64,000 bases of DNA from Gordonia rubripertincta (GTDB lineage Bacteria > Actinomycetota > Actinomycetes > Mycobacteriales > Mycobacteriaceae), in the NCBI RefSeq assembly GCF_038024875.1, contig NZ_CP136136.1, positions 5,084,001 through 5,148,000 of the forward strand, read 5' to 3'. A model generated the notes under the pieces. The model did no database searches. It worked only from the letters and a program-made list of their open reading frames with translations, and was not told the DNA's origin. Of this stretch, positions 26,603 through 35,078 are shown in pieces (the stretch's first letter is position 1; the number at the start of each line of letters is the position of its first letter). The position numbers and the translations under genes were made by a program.

Positions 26603-27853
26603 CTAGTCTCGCGGAATCGGTGGTGCGTGATCGGGCGCCATCAGCGCTGCGATCCGCGAGAAGATCGGGTTGCCGCCGTTGTCGTAGGAACCGTCTGGTC
26701 CGAACGCCTCCGGTTCGTAGGTCACCGCGACCGCGATGGACACCTTCTCCTGGGGCAGGTAGCCGACCACGGCGGCATAACCGTTGAACAGCGGGTTCTG
26801 CACGATCCAATCTCCGGTCAGGACAACGCCCATGCCGTAGGTGTAGCGCTCGTTCATCTCCATGCACGTCGCACATCCGGGCACCGGACGCGCGACGCCG
26901 CGGAGTCGTGTCGAGGTCATCGTCTCGTAGGACTCCTTCGACAGCGTCTCACCGGCGAAGAGCTTGCGGCCGGTGGCCTCGACGTCGTAGATGTTCGACG
27001 TCTGGATGGCTCCGTGGGTGATGCTCCACGAGGGGTTCCAGCCCGTCGTCTCTTCGTAGAACGGCGTGTCCGGCGGCAGATTCAGGATGCCGCGACGTTC
27101 GGAGGAGTACGCGTGCAGGGCGGGTTCGGGGATCGTCGCGGTCAGGTCCGACACGGTGTTGTCGAGGCCCAGTGGCTTCGAAATACGTTCGCTGAGCAGA
27201 TCTTCGACGGGCTTGCCGGTGATCTTCTCCAGCGCGAGACCGAGGATCACGTAGTTGGTGTGTGCGTAGTTCCAGTTCGTGCCGGGCTTGTACAGCAGGG
27301 GCTTGTCCACCGCGTAGGACAGCATCTCGTCGGTGGTCCACGCCTTGAACGGGTTGGTGAGCTCGGTCGTCTCGAAGGCGTCGTTGCCGAGGACGTAGTC
27401 CTGGTAGCCGGACGTCATGGTCGCCAGCTGACCGAGAGTCACCTCGTCGGCGTGCGGGATCTGCGGCACCCATCTGCCGATGGTGTCGTCGAGGGAGACC
27501 TTGTCCTCGTCGACGAGTTGCAGGAGCACCGCGGCGACGTAGGCGATGGCGACGGAGCCGTTGCGGAAGTGCATGTCGGGGGTGGCCGGTACACCGGTCT
27601 GGGATTCGCCGAACGCCTTCGTGATCACCTCGTCGCCGTCGTCCGTCACACGGACGATCACCGACTTGAGGTGCTTCGACAGCTTCAGGTCCCGCACGAT
27701 CTGCTCGATTTTCGCGGCGGTTTCCGGGTTCGACGACGCACCCGACGACTCCGGGGATCCCGAGCCGCCGGACCCGCACCCCCCGAGAACGAGGACCGTC
27801 ACCATTGCCGCCACCACCGACCAGCGTTTCGCCATACGGGCAGCGTCTGACAT
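26603..27853 (-). CDS. Lipoprotein with beta-lactamase/PBP fold lacking catalytic motifs
   Basis: 416 aa. A signal peptide with lipobox LGGC (Cys26) is followed by a class-C beta-lactamase/D-Ala-D-Ala carboxypeptidase-like fold: LLQLVDEDKVSLDDTIGRWVPQI, LATMTSGYQDY, NYVILGLALEKITGKPVEDLL, ISKPLGLDNT. The catalytic motifs are altered: S-x-x-K reads S100-V-A-I103, Y-x-N reads Y-A-H, and the H-x-G site reads GYAAVVG. It is therefore probably a binding or structural protein rather than a serine hydrolase. A CATC pair may form a disulfide. ATG 27853 is used; ATG 27835 also leaves a complete signal. Confidence 0.8.
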   Translation of the reverse strand: MSDAARMAKRWSVVAAMVTVLVLGGCGSGGSGSPESSGASSNPETAAKIEQIVRDLKLSKHLKSVIVRVTDDGDEVITKAFGESQTGVPATPDMHFRNGSVAIAYVAAVLLQLVDEDKVSLDDTIGRWVPQIPHADEVTLGQLATMTSGYQDYVLGNDAFETTELTNPFKAWTTDEMLSYAVDKPLLYKPGTNWNYAHTNYVILGLALEKITGKPVEDLLSERISKPLGLDNTVSDLTATIPEPALHAYSSERRGILNLPPDTPFYEETTGWNPSWSITHGAIQTSNIYDVEATGRKLFAGETLSKESYETMTSTRLRGVARPVPGCATCMEMNERYTYGMGVVLTGDWIVQNPLFNGYAAVVGYLPQEKVSIAVAVTYEPEAFGPDGSYDNGGNPIFSRIAALMAPDHAPPIPRD

Positions 27854-27948
27854 CGACCACCGCTCTGAGTTCGGATCCGACGGATTCGGCACACAATCGC
27901 GGCGTAGCGTCGTCGGTGACCCGACCAGCGCGACACGAGGCGGCCCCC

Positions 27949-28809
27949 ATGACCACAGCCCAGCCGACGATGCCGGCCGCGTTCATCGGACACGGCAATC
28001 CGATGAACGCGCTGGAGCGCAACCGGTACACCGAGGCGTGGCGAGCGCTGGGGCAGGCGGTTCCGAAGCCGCGGGCGATCCTGGTGATCTCGGCGCACTG
28101 GTACACCAACGCGACGGCGGTCACGGCGATGCCCCGCCCGCGCACCATCCACGATTTCTACGGGTTCCCGCAGGACCTCTTCGACGTCGAGTACCCCGCT
28201 CCCGGCGACCCCGAGGTCGCCGAGATGGTTTCCGACGTCGTCAAACCCACGTGGTGTGGTCACGACCTGGACAGCTGGGGCATCGATCACGGCACCTGGT
28301 CGGTGCTCGTGCACACGTTCCCCGACGCCTCGATCCCCGTTCTACAGTTGTCGCTCAACGCCTTCAAGGACTTCGAGCACCACTACGAGCTGGGCCGCAA
28401 GCTCGCGCCACTACGCGAGCAGGGCGTGCTCATCATCGGCAGCGGCAACATCGTGCACAACCTGCACGCGATCGACTTCGCCAAGGCCGACACCGGTTAC
28501 GACTGGGCCCACCGGTTCGACGATGCTGCCCGTGAAGTATTGCAGGACAACCCCTCTGACGTACTGCGACTCGATGGGCATCCCGACTTCGCCAACTCGG
28601 TGCCGACACCGGATCACTATCTGCCGCTGCTCTACATCGCCGGCCTCGCACAGGAATCGCCGCTCGATCTGCTCGTCGACGGCCATGCGGCCGGTTCGAT
28701 CTCGATGGCCGCCTACACGCACGGCCTGGACGTGAACACGGGAACGTTCGGCGACGCACCGGCCGCCGAACTGCCCGACGGGTTCCCGTCCCTGGACTCC
28801 AACATCTGA
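27949..28809 (+). CDS. Class III extradiol dioxygenase, DODA/YgiD type
   Basis: 286 aa. The LigB-like metal site is visible as FIGHGNPMNAL, SAHWYTN, GIDHGTWSVL and GSGNIVHNLHAIDF, whose histidines bind Fe(II) or Zn. Length and motif order match bacterial 4,5-DOPA extradiol dioxygenases. It would open a catechol-type ring; the natural substrate in bacteria is uncertain. ATG 27949 is chosen because ACGAGGCGG precedes it. The gene stands alone, divergent from the lipoprotein gene. Confidence 0.9.
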   Translation: MTTAQPTMPAAFIGHGNPMNALERNRYTEAWRALGQAVPKPRAILVISAHWYTNATAVTAMPRPRTIHDFYGFPQDLFDVEYPAPGDPEVAEMVSDVVKPTWCGHDLDSWGIDHGTWSVLVHTFPDASIPVLQLSLNAFKDFEHHYELGRKLAPLREQGVLIIGSGNIVHNLHAIDFAKADTGYDWAHRFDDAAREVLQDNPSDVLRLDGHPDFANSVPTPDHYLPLLYIAGLAQESPLDLLVDGHAAGSISMAAYTHGLDVNTGTFGDAPAAELPDGFPSLDSNI

Positions 28810-28832
28810 ATCCCGCCGACCGTATCGAGGTC

Positions 28833-29318
28833 TCAGGACTCCAGGAACTCGTCGATCTGGTTGATCGCCTCGGTCGAGCCTTCGATGACGCCCATGTCGA
28901 GCACCTTCTGCAGCGCTTCGGCGGAGTCATACGCGCCGATGTACGTCGCGACGGTCTTGCCGTCCTTCTCGACGAACGAGTAGGAGTTGTGCGATACGGG
29001 CATATCGGTGATCGGGTTGAGGTCGGCGTCGGCGAAACCGTCGAGGAACGTGAAACCGTGTGGCTCGTCGACTGATTCGATCTCCCAGTAGCCGCCGAAC
29101 TTCTCGCCTTCGGGGCCGGTCATGTAGTAGGTGACCTTGCCACCAGGCTTGAACTCGTGGTCGACGACAGTCGCCGGGTAGGTCGGCGGGCCCCAGATCT
29201 TCTCGAGCTGGCGCGGGTCGGCGTAGATCTGCCAGACGCGTTCGACGGGGGCTGCGAATTCGGCGTTGATGGTGATCGTGCGGGCGTCGAGGTCCGGGGT
29301 CACATCGATGACGGGCAT
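28833..29318 (-). CDS. AHSA1/SRPBCC-family protein paired with an ArsR regulator
   Basis: 161 aa. Typical AHSA1 pattern: ITINAEFAAPVERVWQIYADPRQLEKIWGPPTYPATVVDHEF, YYMTGPEGEKFGGYWEI, then a long C-terminal helix (EALQKVLDMGVIEGSTEAINQIDEFL). AHSA1-like proteins next to ArsR regulators are widespread, but their ligand is usually unknown. It begins 3 nt after the ArsR stop, so both are expressed from the operator-promoter at 29704-29727. Confidence 0.9.
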   Translation of the reverse strand: MPVIDVTPDLDARTITINAEFAAPVERVWQIYADPRQLEKIWGPPTYPATVVDHEFKPGGKVTYYMTGPEGEKFGGYWEIESVDEPHGFTFLDGFADADLNPITDMPVSHNSYSFVEKDGKTVATYIGAYDSAEALQKVLDMGVIEGSTEAINQIDEFLES

Positions 29319-29321
29319 GGG

Positions 29322-29696
29322 TCATTCCTCCGATGGTGTTGCAGGTGATGGTGTTTCGAGCATGAGTAGGTCGTCGATGCGCGCGATACGACCGCGCCAC
29401 ACCTGTTCGAGCTCGGTGAGCATCGACGCCACCGAACGCACCGCGGCGACATCGCCACTGGCAAGTTGCTCGCGGCCCTGACGACGCTTGGTCAGCAGAC
29501 CCGCCTTCTCCAGTACTGCGACGTGCTTCTGCACTGCCGCGAAGCTCATGTCGTATTTCGCGGCGAGTACCGAGACCGAGTGTTCACCGGCGAGCACGCG
29601 CCGCAAGATGTCGCGGCGGGTGCGATCGGACAGCGCGTGGAACAGGGCGTCGGCCCTGTCTTCCTCGTCTGGCGATGTGCGAGTGGTTCCGGCCAC
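29322..29696 (-). CDS. ArsR-family transcriptional regulator
   Basis: 124 aa winged helix: LFHALSDRTRRDILRRVLAGEHSVSVLAAKYDMSFAAVQKHVAVLEKAGLLTKRRQGREQL. There are no metal-binding CxC motifs, so it belongs to the non-metal group that accompanies AHSA1 proteins (SdpR-like). GTG 29696 is preferred: a minus-strand promoter (TTGACA, 16 nt, TATGTT) ends 6 nt upstream, giving a leaderless start. A perfect palindrome overlaps that promoter, so the protein very probably represses its own operon. Confidence 0.9.
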   Translation of the reverse strand: MAGTTRTSPDEEDRADALFHALSDRTRRDILRRVLAGEHSVSVLAAKYDMSFAAVQKHVAVLEKAGLLTKRRQGREQLASGDVAAVRSVASMLTELEQVWRGRIARIDDLLMLETPSPATPSEE

Positions 29697-29703
29697 ACCT
29701 CCA

Positions 29704-29727
29704 ACATACAACCGAACGGTTGTATGT
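29704..29727 (-). promoter_or_regulatory. Palindromic operator embedded in the arsR promoter
   Basis: Perfect inverted repeat ACATACAACCG (29704-29714), AA, CGGTTGTATGT (29717-29727). On the minus strand the -35 TTGACA (29730-29725) and the -10 TATGTT (29708-29703), 16 nt apart, fall on its two arms, so a bound repressor would block RNA polymerase. The GTG start of arsR is 6 nt beyond the -10. Confidence 0.85.
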
Positions 29728-29769
29728 CAACCCCTCGCCGGTGGTCGTCGTGCGTCACCGCGCAACGTG

Positions 29770-31425
29770 TCACTGCTCGGTGACGCGACCACCCTCGACG
29801 TGCCAGTGCCGGTCGACGCGGACGTTGGCCAGCATCCGCCGGTCGTGGGTGACCAGGAGCAGCGCGCCGTCATAGGAGTCGAGCGCCGATTCCAACTGCT
29901 CGATGGCCGGGAGGTCCAGATGGTTGGTGGGCTCGTCGAGCACGAGGACGTTGACGCCACGGGCCTGCAGCAACGCCAGTCCGGCGCGGGTGCGCTCCCC
30001 CGGCGACAGCTCGCCTGCCGCCCGGTCGACATGGTCGGCGCGAAGACCGAACTTGGCCAGCAGCGTCCGGACGTCGGCCATGGTGTAGTCGGGTACGAGT
30101 TGGGCGAAGCGTTCGGCCAGCGGCGTCGTACCGGTGAACTGCCCACGCGCCTGGTCGATCTCGCCGATCGCGACGTTGGCTCCGAGTTGCGCTGTCCCCG
30201 AGTCGGGTTGGAGGTGGCCGAGGAGCAGTCGGAGCAGCGTCGACTTACCGGCGCCGTTGGGGCCGGTGATGCCGATGCGCTCCCCGGCGTTCACCTGGAT
30301 CGAGACCGGCCCCATCACGAAATCCCCCTGTCGCACAACGACGTTGTTCAACGTCGACACCACGGAGCTCGATCGCGGCGCCGAACCGATGGTGAACTCG
30401 AGGACCCATTCCTTGCGCGGTTCGGCGACCTCGTCCAGGCGCGCGATCCGGCTCTCCATCTGCCGGACCTTCTGCGCCTGTTTCTCACTCGATTCGGTGG
30501 CGGCGCGGCGTCGGATCTTGTCGTTGTCGGGAGCCTTGCGCATCGCGTTGCGCACGCCCTGGCTCGACCACTCCCGTTGGGTACGCGCCCGTGCCACGAG
30601 ATCGGCTTTCTTCGCGGCGAACTCTTCGTACTCCTCGCGCTTGTGCCGGCGCGCCACCTCGCGTTCCTCGAGGTAGCTCTCGTAACCGCCGCCGAAGACC
30701 GTGTTGGTGTGCTGGGCGAGATCGAGTTCCAGCACCCGGGTCACGCTGCGTGCCAGAAACTCTCGATCATGGCTCACGAGCACGACGCCGCCGCGCAGGC
30801 CGGCGACGACCTCCTCCAGTCGGGCGATGCCGTCGAGATCGAGATCATTGGTCGGCTCGTCGAGCATGACGATGTCGAATCGGGAGCACAGCAGTGCGGC
30901 GAGGCCGACGCGCGCGGCCTGTCCACCGGACAGCGCGGTCATCGGCGTGGTGTCGGGGTCGATGACGTCGGTGTCCAGACCGAGGTCGGAGAGGACCGCC
31001 GGGAGCCGCTCGTCGAGATCGGCGGCGCCGGTGGTGAGCCAGTGGTCGAGCGCCGAGGCATAGACGTCGGCGGCATCGTCCGGGGCCGAGTCGTCGGCGA
31101 GTGCCGCGGCCGCAGCGTCCATCGCCTGCGTGGCAGCCGTGCAACCGGTGCGCCGCCCCACGTATTCGCGGACGGTCTCACCCGGAATCCGCTCATGCTC
31201 CTGCGGAAGCCAGCCGACGAAGGCGTCCGACGGCGCCCGCGACACCGATCCCGCCAGTGGTGCGAGGTCACCGGCCAGGACCCGCAGCAGCGTCGTCTTA
31301 CCCGCCCCGTTCGCGCCGACCACCCCGACCACATCGCCCGGAGCGACGGTGAGGTCGAGATGATCGAACAGGACGCGGTGGGCGTATCCGCCCGCGACAT
31401 CCTTGGCGACGAGAGTTGCGGTCAT
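29770..31425 (-). CDS. ABC-F family ATPase (translation/antibiotic-protection type)
   Basis: 551 aa with two ATP-binding domains and no membrane segment. Walker A sites are GANGAGKTTLL and GPNGAGKSTLL; signatures are LSGGQAARVGLA and LSPGERTRAGLA; Walker B sites are IVMLDEPTNDLD and VLVLDEPTNHLD. The linker (about 235-320) is long, basic and helical. ABC-F proteins act on the ribosome; some protect it from macrolides, lincosamides or pleuromutilins. Which role applies here is not visible. ATG 31425 is the start. It stands as a single gene between arsR and aquaporin. Confidence 0.9.
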   Translation of the reverse strand: MTATLVAKDVAGGYAHRVLFDHLDLTVAPGDVVGVVGANGAGKTTLLRVLAGDLAPLAGSVSRAPSDAFVGWLPQEHERIPGETVREYVGRRTGCTAATQAMDAAAAALADDSAPDDAADVYASALDHWLTTGAADLDERLPAVLSDLGLDTDVIDPDTTPMTALSGGQAARVGLAALLCSRFDIVMLDEPTNDLDLDGIARLEEVVAGLRGGVVLVSHDREFLARSVTRVLELDLAQHTNTVFGGGYESYLEEREVARRHKREEYEEFAAKKADLVARARTQREWSSQGVRNAMRKAPDNDKIRRRAATESSEKQAQKVRQMESRIARLDEVAEPRKEWVLEFTIGSAPRSSSVVSTLNNVVVRQGDFVMGPVSIQVNAGERIGITGPNGAGKSTLLRLLLGHLQPDSGTAQLGANVAIGEIDQARGQFTGTTPLAERFAQLVPDYTMADVRTLLAKFGLRADHVDRAAGELSPGERTRAGLALLQARGVNVLVLDEPTNHLDLPAIEQLESALDSYDGALLLVTHDRRMLANVRVDRHWHVEGGRVTEQ

Positions 31426-31466
31426 CGGTCAATGGTCGCACCACCGGCGACGCCGGCCGTGCCCGG

Positions 31467-32267
31467 TCAGCCCCTGGTCTTCCCCGGCGTCGGTGCGGGG
31501 GCCGGTTCGTCAGGCGCCTTGCCGAGCGCGAACTTTCCGTCCTGGAACATCAGGGGGTAGAGGATGCCACCGATGAGGCCGCCGAGCAGCGGCGCGAGCC
31601 AGAACAACCACAGTTGGCCGGGGGCTCCGTTGCCGTTGAAGAACGCGACCGCCGTCGAACGTGCCGGGTTGACCGAGGTGTTGCTGATCGGGATCGAGAC
31701 GAGGTGGATCAGCGTCAGCGTCAGACCGATGGCCAGCGGGCCGAATCCCGCTGGAGCCCGGCCGTCGGTGGCGCCGAGGACCACCAGCAGGAAGAACGCC
31801 GTGAGGACCACCTCGGCGATCAGGACCGCCAGTAGGGTGTAGTTGTTCGGCGAATGGTCGCCGTAACCGTTGGCCGCCATGTTGCCGGTTGCCTCGAATC
31901 CGGGCTTGCCGCTGGCGATCACGTACAGGAGGGTACCGGCGAGCAGGCCGCCGACGACCTGGGCAATCCAATAGCCCGGCAGGTCTTTCACCGGTAGACG
32001 ACCACTGACGACCGCGCCGAGGGTGATCGCCGGGTTGAAGTGCGCCCCCGACACATGCCCGACGGCGTAGGCCATCGTGACGACCGTCAATCCGAACGCC
32101 AGCGCGACACCGAGCAATCCGATGCCCAGCTGGATGAGGGTGTCTCTGTCATCGCCGGCGCTCGCGACGTACTTGGCAGCGAAGATCGCGCTGCCGCAAC
32201 CGCCGAAGACCAACCAGAAGGTGCCGAACAACTCGGCGAGCAACCGGCGTGGAGTACTTGCTGTCAT
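31467..32267 (-). CDS. aqpZ: Aquaporin (MIP family, AqpZ-like)
   Basis: 266 aa with six membrane helices. Both NPA boxes are present (HFNPAITLG and SVNPARST), and the AqpZ-type residues around them (HVSGAHFNPA, arginine after the second NPA) indicate a water channel rather than a glycerol facilitator. The C-terminal tail is proline-rich. ATG 32267 is chosen because GAAGGAG lies about 10 nt upstream and the preceding in-frame sequence is not membrane-like. Confidence 0.9.
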   Translation of the reverse strand: MTASTPRRLLAELFGTFWLVFGGCGSAIFAAKYVASAGDDRDTLIQLGIGLLGVALAFGLTVVTMAYAVGHVSGAHFNPAITLGAVVSGRLPVKDLPGYWIAQVVGGLLAGTLLYVIASGKPGFEATGNMAANGYGDHSPNNYTLLAVLIAEVVLTAFFLLVVLGATDGRAPAGFGPLAIGLTLTLIHLVSIPISNTSVNPARSTAVAFFNGNGAPGQLWLFWLAPLLGGLIGGILYPLMFQDGKFALGKAPDEPAPAPTPGKTRG

Positions 32268-32656
32268 GAGACCGTGTCTCCTTCGCCCGGCTCGAAGTTC
32301 ACAGGCACGGCGACGCCGAGCCGGTATGTCCCCGCCACCGTGTCCCGAGTGGACCGCAGTCACCGGGGAATGTCTGCCCGTTTACGGATCTCATGCTCAG
32401 AATTGACCCCCACGTGTCCTTCGGTGCTCATTCGACCGCATGAAAAACGGCATTCCGCACGTTCGGGAAAAGGGCGGGGAACGCAATCTTCACGACCCCC
32501 AACACTCATTCTGAACTGCGAGAACATTCAACCGAATGCTGCCGGTCGACCTTTGTCGAACATCGACGAAAGACGCCTTTGCGCGCGGTACTCTCCCGTA
32601 GTCGATGACCACCTCCGGTCGAATCTCGCGTAATCGCCTCAGAGAAGGAGCCCACC
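32268..32656. other. Divergent intergenic region, aquaporin/sensor-like gene
   Basis: 389 nt without a credible gene. It must hold promoters for both neighbours. TACTCT at about 32590 is a possible -10 for the rightward gene, and an imperfect dyad TTTGTCGA/TCGACGAA lies around 32554-32572. A strong AGAAGGAG site precedes GTG 32657. I see no further structure. Confidence 0.4.
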
Positions 32657-33622
32657 GTGGGTAGTCCCTACGATCCCAACCAGCCCACTCGGCTCGGCCC
32701 GCAGGATGGGCAGCAGCCCCATGGTCAGCAACCGTATGGTCAGCAGCCCTACCCGCAGCAGGGTTACGGGCAACAGTCGTACGGCGGGCAACCCGGTGGT
32801 CAGCAGCCTTACGGCCAACCGTATGTTCAACAGCCCGGTGGACAGCAGCCATACGGTCAGCAGCCGTACGGTCAGCAGCCTCCCCCGCCTCCGGCGTCAT
32901 CGGGTGGCGGCATGAAGTGGTGGTTGATCGGCGGCGGTGGCCTCCTGCTCGTGCTGATCGTCGTGGTGGCGGTCGTCCTCGCGTTCACGCTGGGCGGCGG
33001 TGACAACAGCTCCGACGAGCCGAAGATCCCGACCGCGTCGGCTGTCGCCTTGCTGCTGCCGGAGTCCGAGTTCCCGGACATCACCGGCGAATTCACGCTG
33101 GAGACCGAGCAGTCCGACGACGACGGCACCACCGTCGACAACGAGAAGTGCGCGCAACTGGTGAACACCCCGGACACCAGCGCCGACTTCGCGCAGCGCG
33201 AACTCTCCGAGACCGCCGACGGCGGCGAGGTGTTCTTCGGCCTCGACCAGTACAGCGCCGACGTGACCAAGCCTGCCGACGGCGGATACGACGACTTCGA
33301 CGACATCCTCTCCGCCTGCGAGACCTTCACCCTGAACCTCGAAGAGGACGGCGAGACCATCCCCGTGGCAATGAAACTCGACGAGCAGACCCTGCCCATC
33401 AGCGGCGACTACAAGGCCGTCCGGATGACCGGTCAGTTCTCCATCTCCGACATCGAGGTCCACATGGTGGGCACGCTGGTCGTCGGCGAGGAGCGCGGCG
33501 TCTCGTTCTCGGTGTCCCACAACACCTTCAGTGACAGCGCACCGTCGGTCAGCTCCGAGGTGACCAGCAACCTCGCCGAGATGTACACCGCGCAGCGTCA
33601 GCAGATCGCCGACGCCGCGTAG
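32657..33622 (+). CDS. Membrane-anchored sensor-domain protein with QQPYG repeats
   Basis: 321 aa. The first 80 residues are a low-complexity tail of QQPYGQQ-type repeats, then one membrane span (about 88-112, WWLIGGGGLLLVLIVVVAVVLAF). The extracellular part (about 125-320) resembles the PknH-type sensor domain of mycolata, with CAQLVNT and CETFTL as a possible disulfide pair. Q/P/Y/G-rich heads on such proteins are common in actinobacteria and may recruit partners; the ligand is unknown. GTG 32657 follows AGAAGGAG. Confidence 0.75.
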   Translation: MGSPYDPNQPTRLGPQDGQQPHGQQPYGQQPYPQQGYGQQSYGGQPGGQQPYGQPYVQQPGGQQPYGQQPYGQQPPPPPASSGGGMKWWLIGGGGLLLVLIVVVAVVLAFTLGGGDNSSDEPKIPTASAVALLLPESEFPDITGEFTLETEQSDDDGTTVDNEKCAQLVNTPDTSADFAQRELSETADGGEVFFGLDQYSADVTKPADGGYDDFDDILSACETFTLNLEEDGETIPVAMKLDEQTLPISGDYKAVRMTGQFSISDIEVHMVGTLVVGEERGVSFSVSHNTFSDSAPSVSSEVTSNLAEMYTAQRQQIADAA

Positions 33623-33636
33623 CTCGACGCTCAGAG

Positions 33637-33696
33637 CCGCCACCTCCGTGCGGGAACGCCGGGTGAGGCCCGGCGGTTCGGCCGCGGAGGTGGCGG
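33637..33696 (+). terminator. Long hairpin terminator after the sensor-like gene
   Basis: CCGCCACCTCCG (33637-33648) pairs with CGGAGGTGGCGG (33685-33696), and an inner stem GAACGCCGGG/CCCGGCGGTTC stacks inside, making a nearly continuous 60-nt hairpin 14 nt after the stop. There is only a weak T run after it. Confidence 0.7.
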
Positions 33697-33788
33697 TTGT
33701 GCTGTGCCGTCCGCATCCGCAGGGTTGAGCCCTCTACCGACCGGGTACCAACTCACGGCATTGCGTACCGCGAGAGGAAGAGGTGGAT

Positions 33789-34290
33789 GTGGCCGGCACG
33801 GACGCTTTCGACAAGATGGTCGAAGTCATCGACTACCCGGTGTTCGTGATCACGACCGTCGCCGAAGGTCGACGCTCGGGATGTCTCGTGGGATTCGCCA
33901 CCCCAGACGAGCATCGACCCACGACGCTTCCTGATCGGGATCTCCCAGGCCAATCACACGCACGGTGTCGCGACGGCCGCCGAGTATCTCGCGGTGCACC
34001 TGATACCGAGCGATCACCGGGAACTCGCGGAACTGTTCGGAGGACAGACCGGCGACGAGATCGACAAGTTCGCGCGCTGCCGATGGTCGGCGGGACCGCA
34101 CGGGTTGCCGATCCTCGAGGACTCGGAGATGTGGTTTGCCGCACGCATTCTCGACCGCATCGATGTCGGCGACCACACGGCGCACATCGTCGAACCGGTC
34201 GATGGCGCGATACTCGTCGACGATCCCGAGCGGGATTCGTGGGTCAGCTTCGCCGACACCCGCCACATCGAGCCGGGACACGACGCATGA
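33789..34290 (+). pseudogene. Flavin reductase (FMN-binding split barrel), single-base frameshift
   Basis: The first 38 codons (VAGTDAFDKMVEVIDYPVFV, then SGCLVGFAT) are in one frame and the rest (SIDPRRFLIGISQANHTHGV onward to IEPGHDA) in another. Removing one C from the CCCC run at 33901-33904 restores ATQTSIDPRRF, the usual family sequence, so the gene is intact apart from that base. Intact, it would be a 166-residue flavin reductase or FMN-binding protein. GTG 33789 lies 8 nt after AGGAAG. Its stop overlaps the next start as ATGA (34287-34290). It may be a true mutation or a sequence error in a C run. Confidence 0.85.
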
Positions 34291-35027
34291 GCGACCAGAC
34301 CGACGTGCAGAACGGCACCGGCTTCGACGCGCCGTCCTTCGCCGAACGTCTCTACGCCGACTTCCCCGAGGGACTCCGCACCAACATGGTGATGAGCATC
34401 GACGGCTCGGTCAGTTTCCGCGGCCGTGTCGGCCCGCTGTCCTCGCCGGCCGACCGCGCTCTCTTCCACGCTCTCCGCGCGTTGTCCGATGTCGTGTTAG
34501 TCGGAGCCGCCACCGCACGCGTCGAGAAGTACGGTCCCCCTACCCTGTCCGACGAACTGACCGAGTTACGCTCGCGCAACCGGTGGCCAGGGGCGTCGGA
34601 CATCCCGCGCCTGGCAATCGTCACGTTGACCTGCACACTGCCCGAGCGGTCGCTCGACGTTCCGCCCGAGCATCGTCCGATCGTCATCACCTCGGCACAG
34701 GCCGACACCTCCGCGGTGCGGGGTCGAGCGGAGATCATCGCGCTCGGTGACGACGGCATCGATCTGACCGCCGCGATCGCCGAACTACGCGCCCGAGGCT
34801 TGCGACGCATCAATTGCGAAGGTGGCCCGAGCCTGCTCGACAAGCTGTCCGAAGCCGACCTGGTCGACGAGTTCTGCGTGACGATGGCACCCCAGGTGAC
34901 CGCCGAAGGCAACCCGGTGACCGACCCCGCCGCCGCTGTGCGCAGCCCGCTCGACGCCCCTCGTCGATTCCGGCTCAAGCACGCCGTCCCGCACGGCGAC
35001 GACGTCTTCCTTCGCTACGTGCGGTGA
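34287..35027 (+). CDS. RibD C-terminal/dihydrofolate-reductase-like family protein
   Basis: 246 aa. RibD_C fold: LRTNMVMSIDGSVSFRGRVGPLSSPADRALFHALRALSDVVLVGAATAR, then RINCEGGPSLLDKLSEADLVDEFCVTMAPQV. The family includes the pyrimidine reductase of riboflavin synthesis and many NADPH reductases of unknown substrate; the mycobacterial relative Rv2671 is an example. It begins within the stop of the flavin reductase gene, so the two were co-translated. ATG 34287 is fixed by that overlap; the longer open frame upstream is an artefact of the frameshift. Confidence 0.85.
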   Translation: MSDQTDVQNGTGFDAPSFAERLYADFPEGLRTNMVMSIDGSVSFRGRVGPLSSPADRALFHALRALSDVVLVGAATARVEKYGPPTLSDELTELRSRNRWPGASDIPRLAIVTLTCTLPERSLDVPPEHRPIVITSAQADTSAVRGRAEIIALGDDGIDLTAAIAELRARGLRRINCEGGPSLLDKLSEADLVDEFCVTMAPQVTAEGNPVTDPAAAVRSPLDAPRRFRLKHAVPHGDDVFLRYVR

Positions 35028-35078
35028 CTTCGACGGACCCGTGCAGTTTCCCGGCGGTTCCACCGGGTACCCGCGGCC

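Noticed and set aside
29488..31560. A 690-codon antisense open frame over the ABC-F gene
   Set aside because: The opposite strand carries an intact two-domain ATPase; the long frame follows from codon bias.
32700..32890. CRISPR-like or satellite repeat
   Set aside because: The repeats are in-frame codons for QQPYG in a protein head, of varying unit length and without spacers.
33783..35027. A continuous 414-codon frame that could be a flavin reductase-RibD fusion
   Set aside because: The middle (about 33905-34286) is nonsense in that frame, while another frame encodes a proper flavin reductase there. It is a frameshift, not a fusion.
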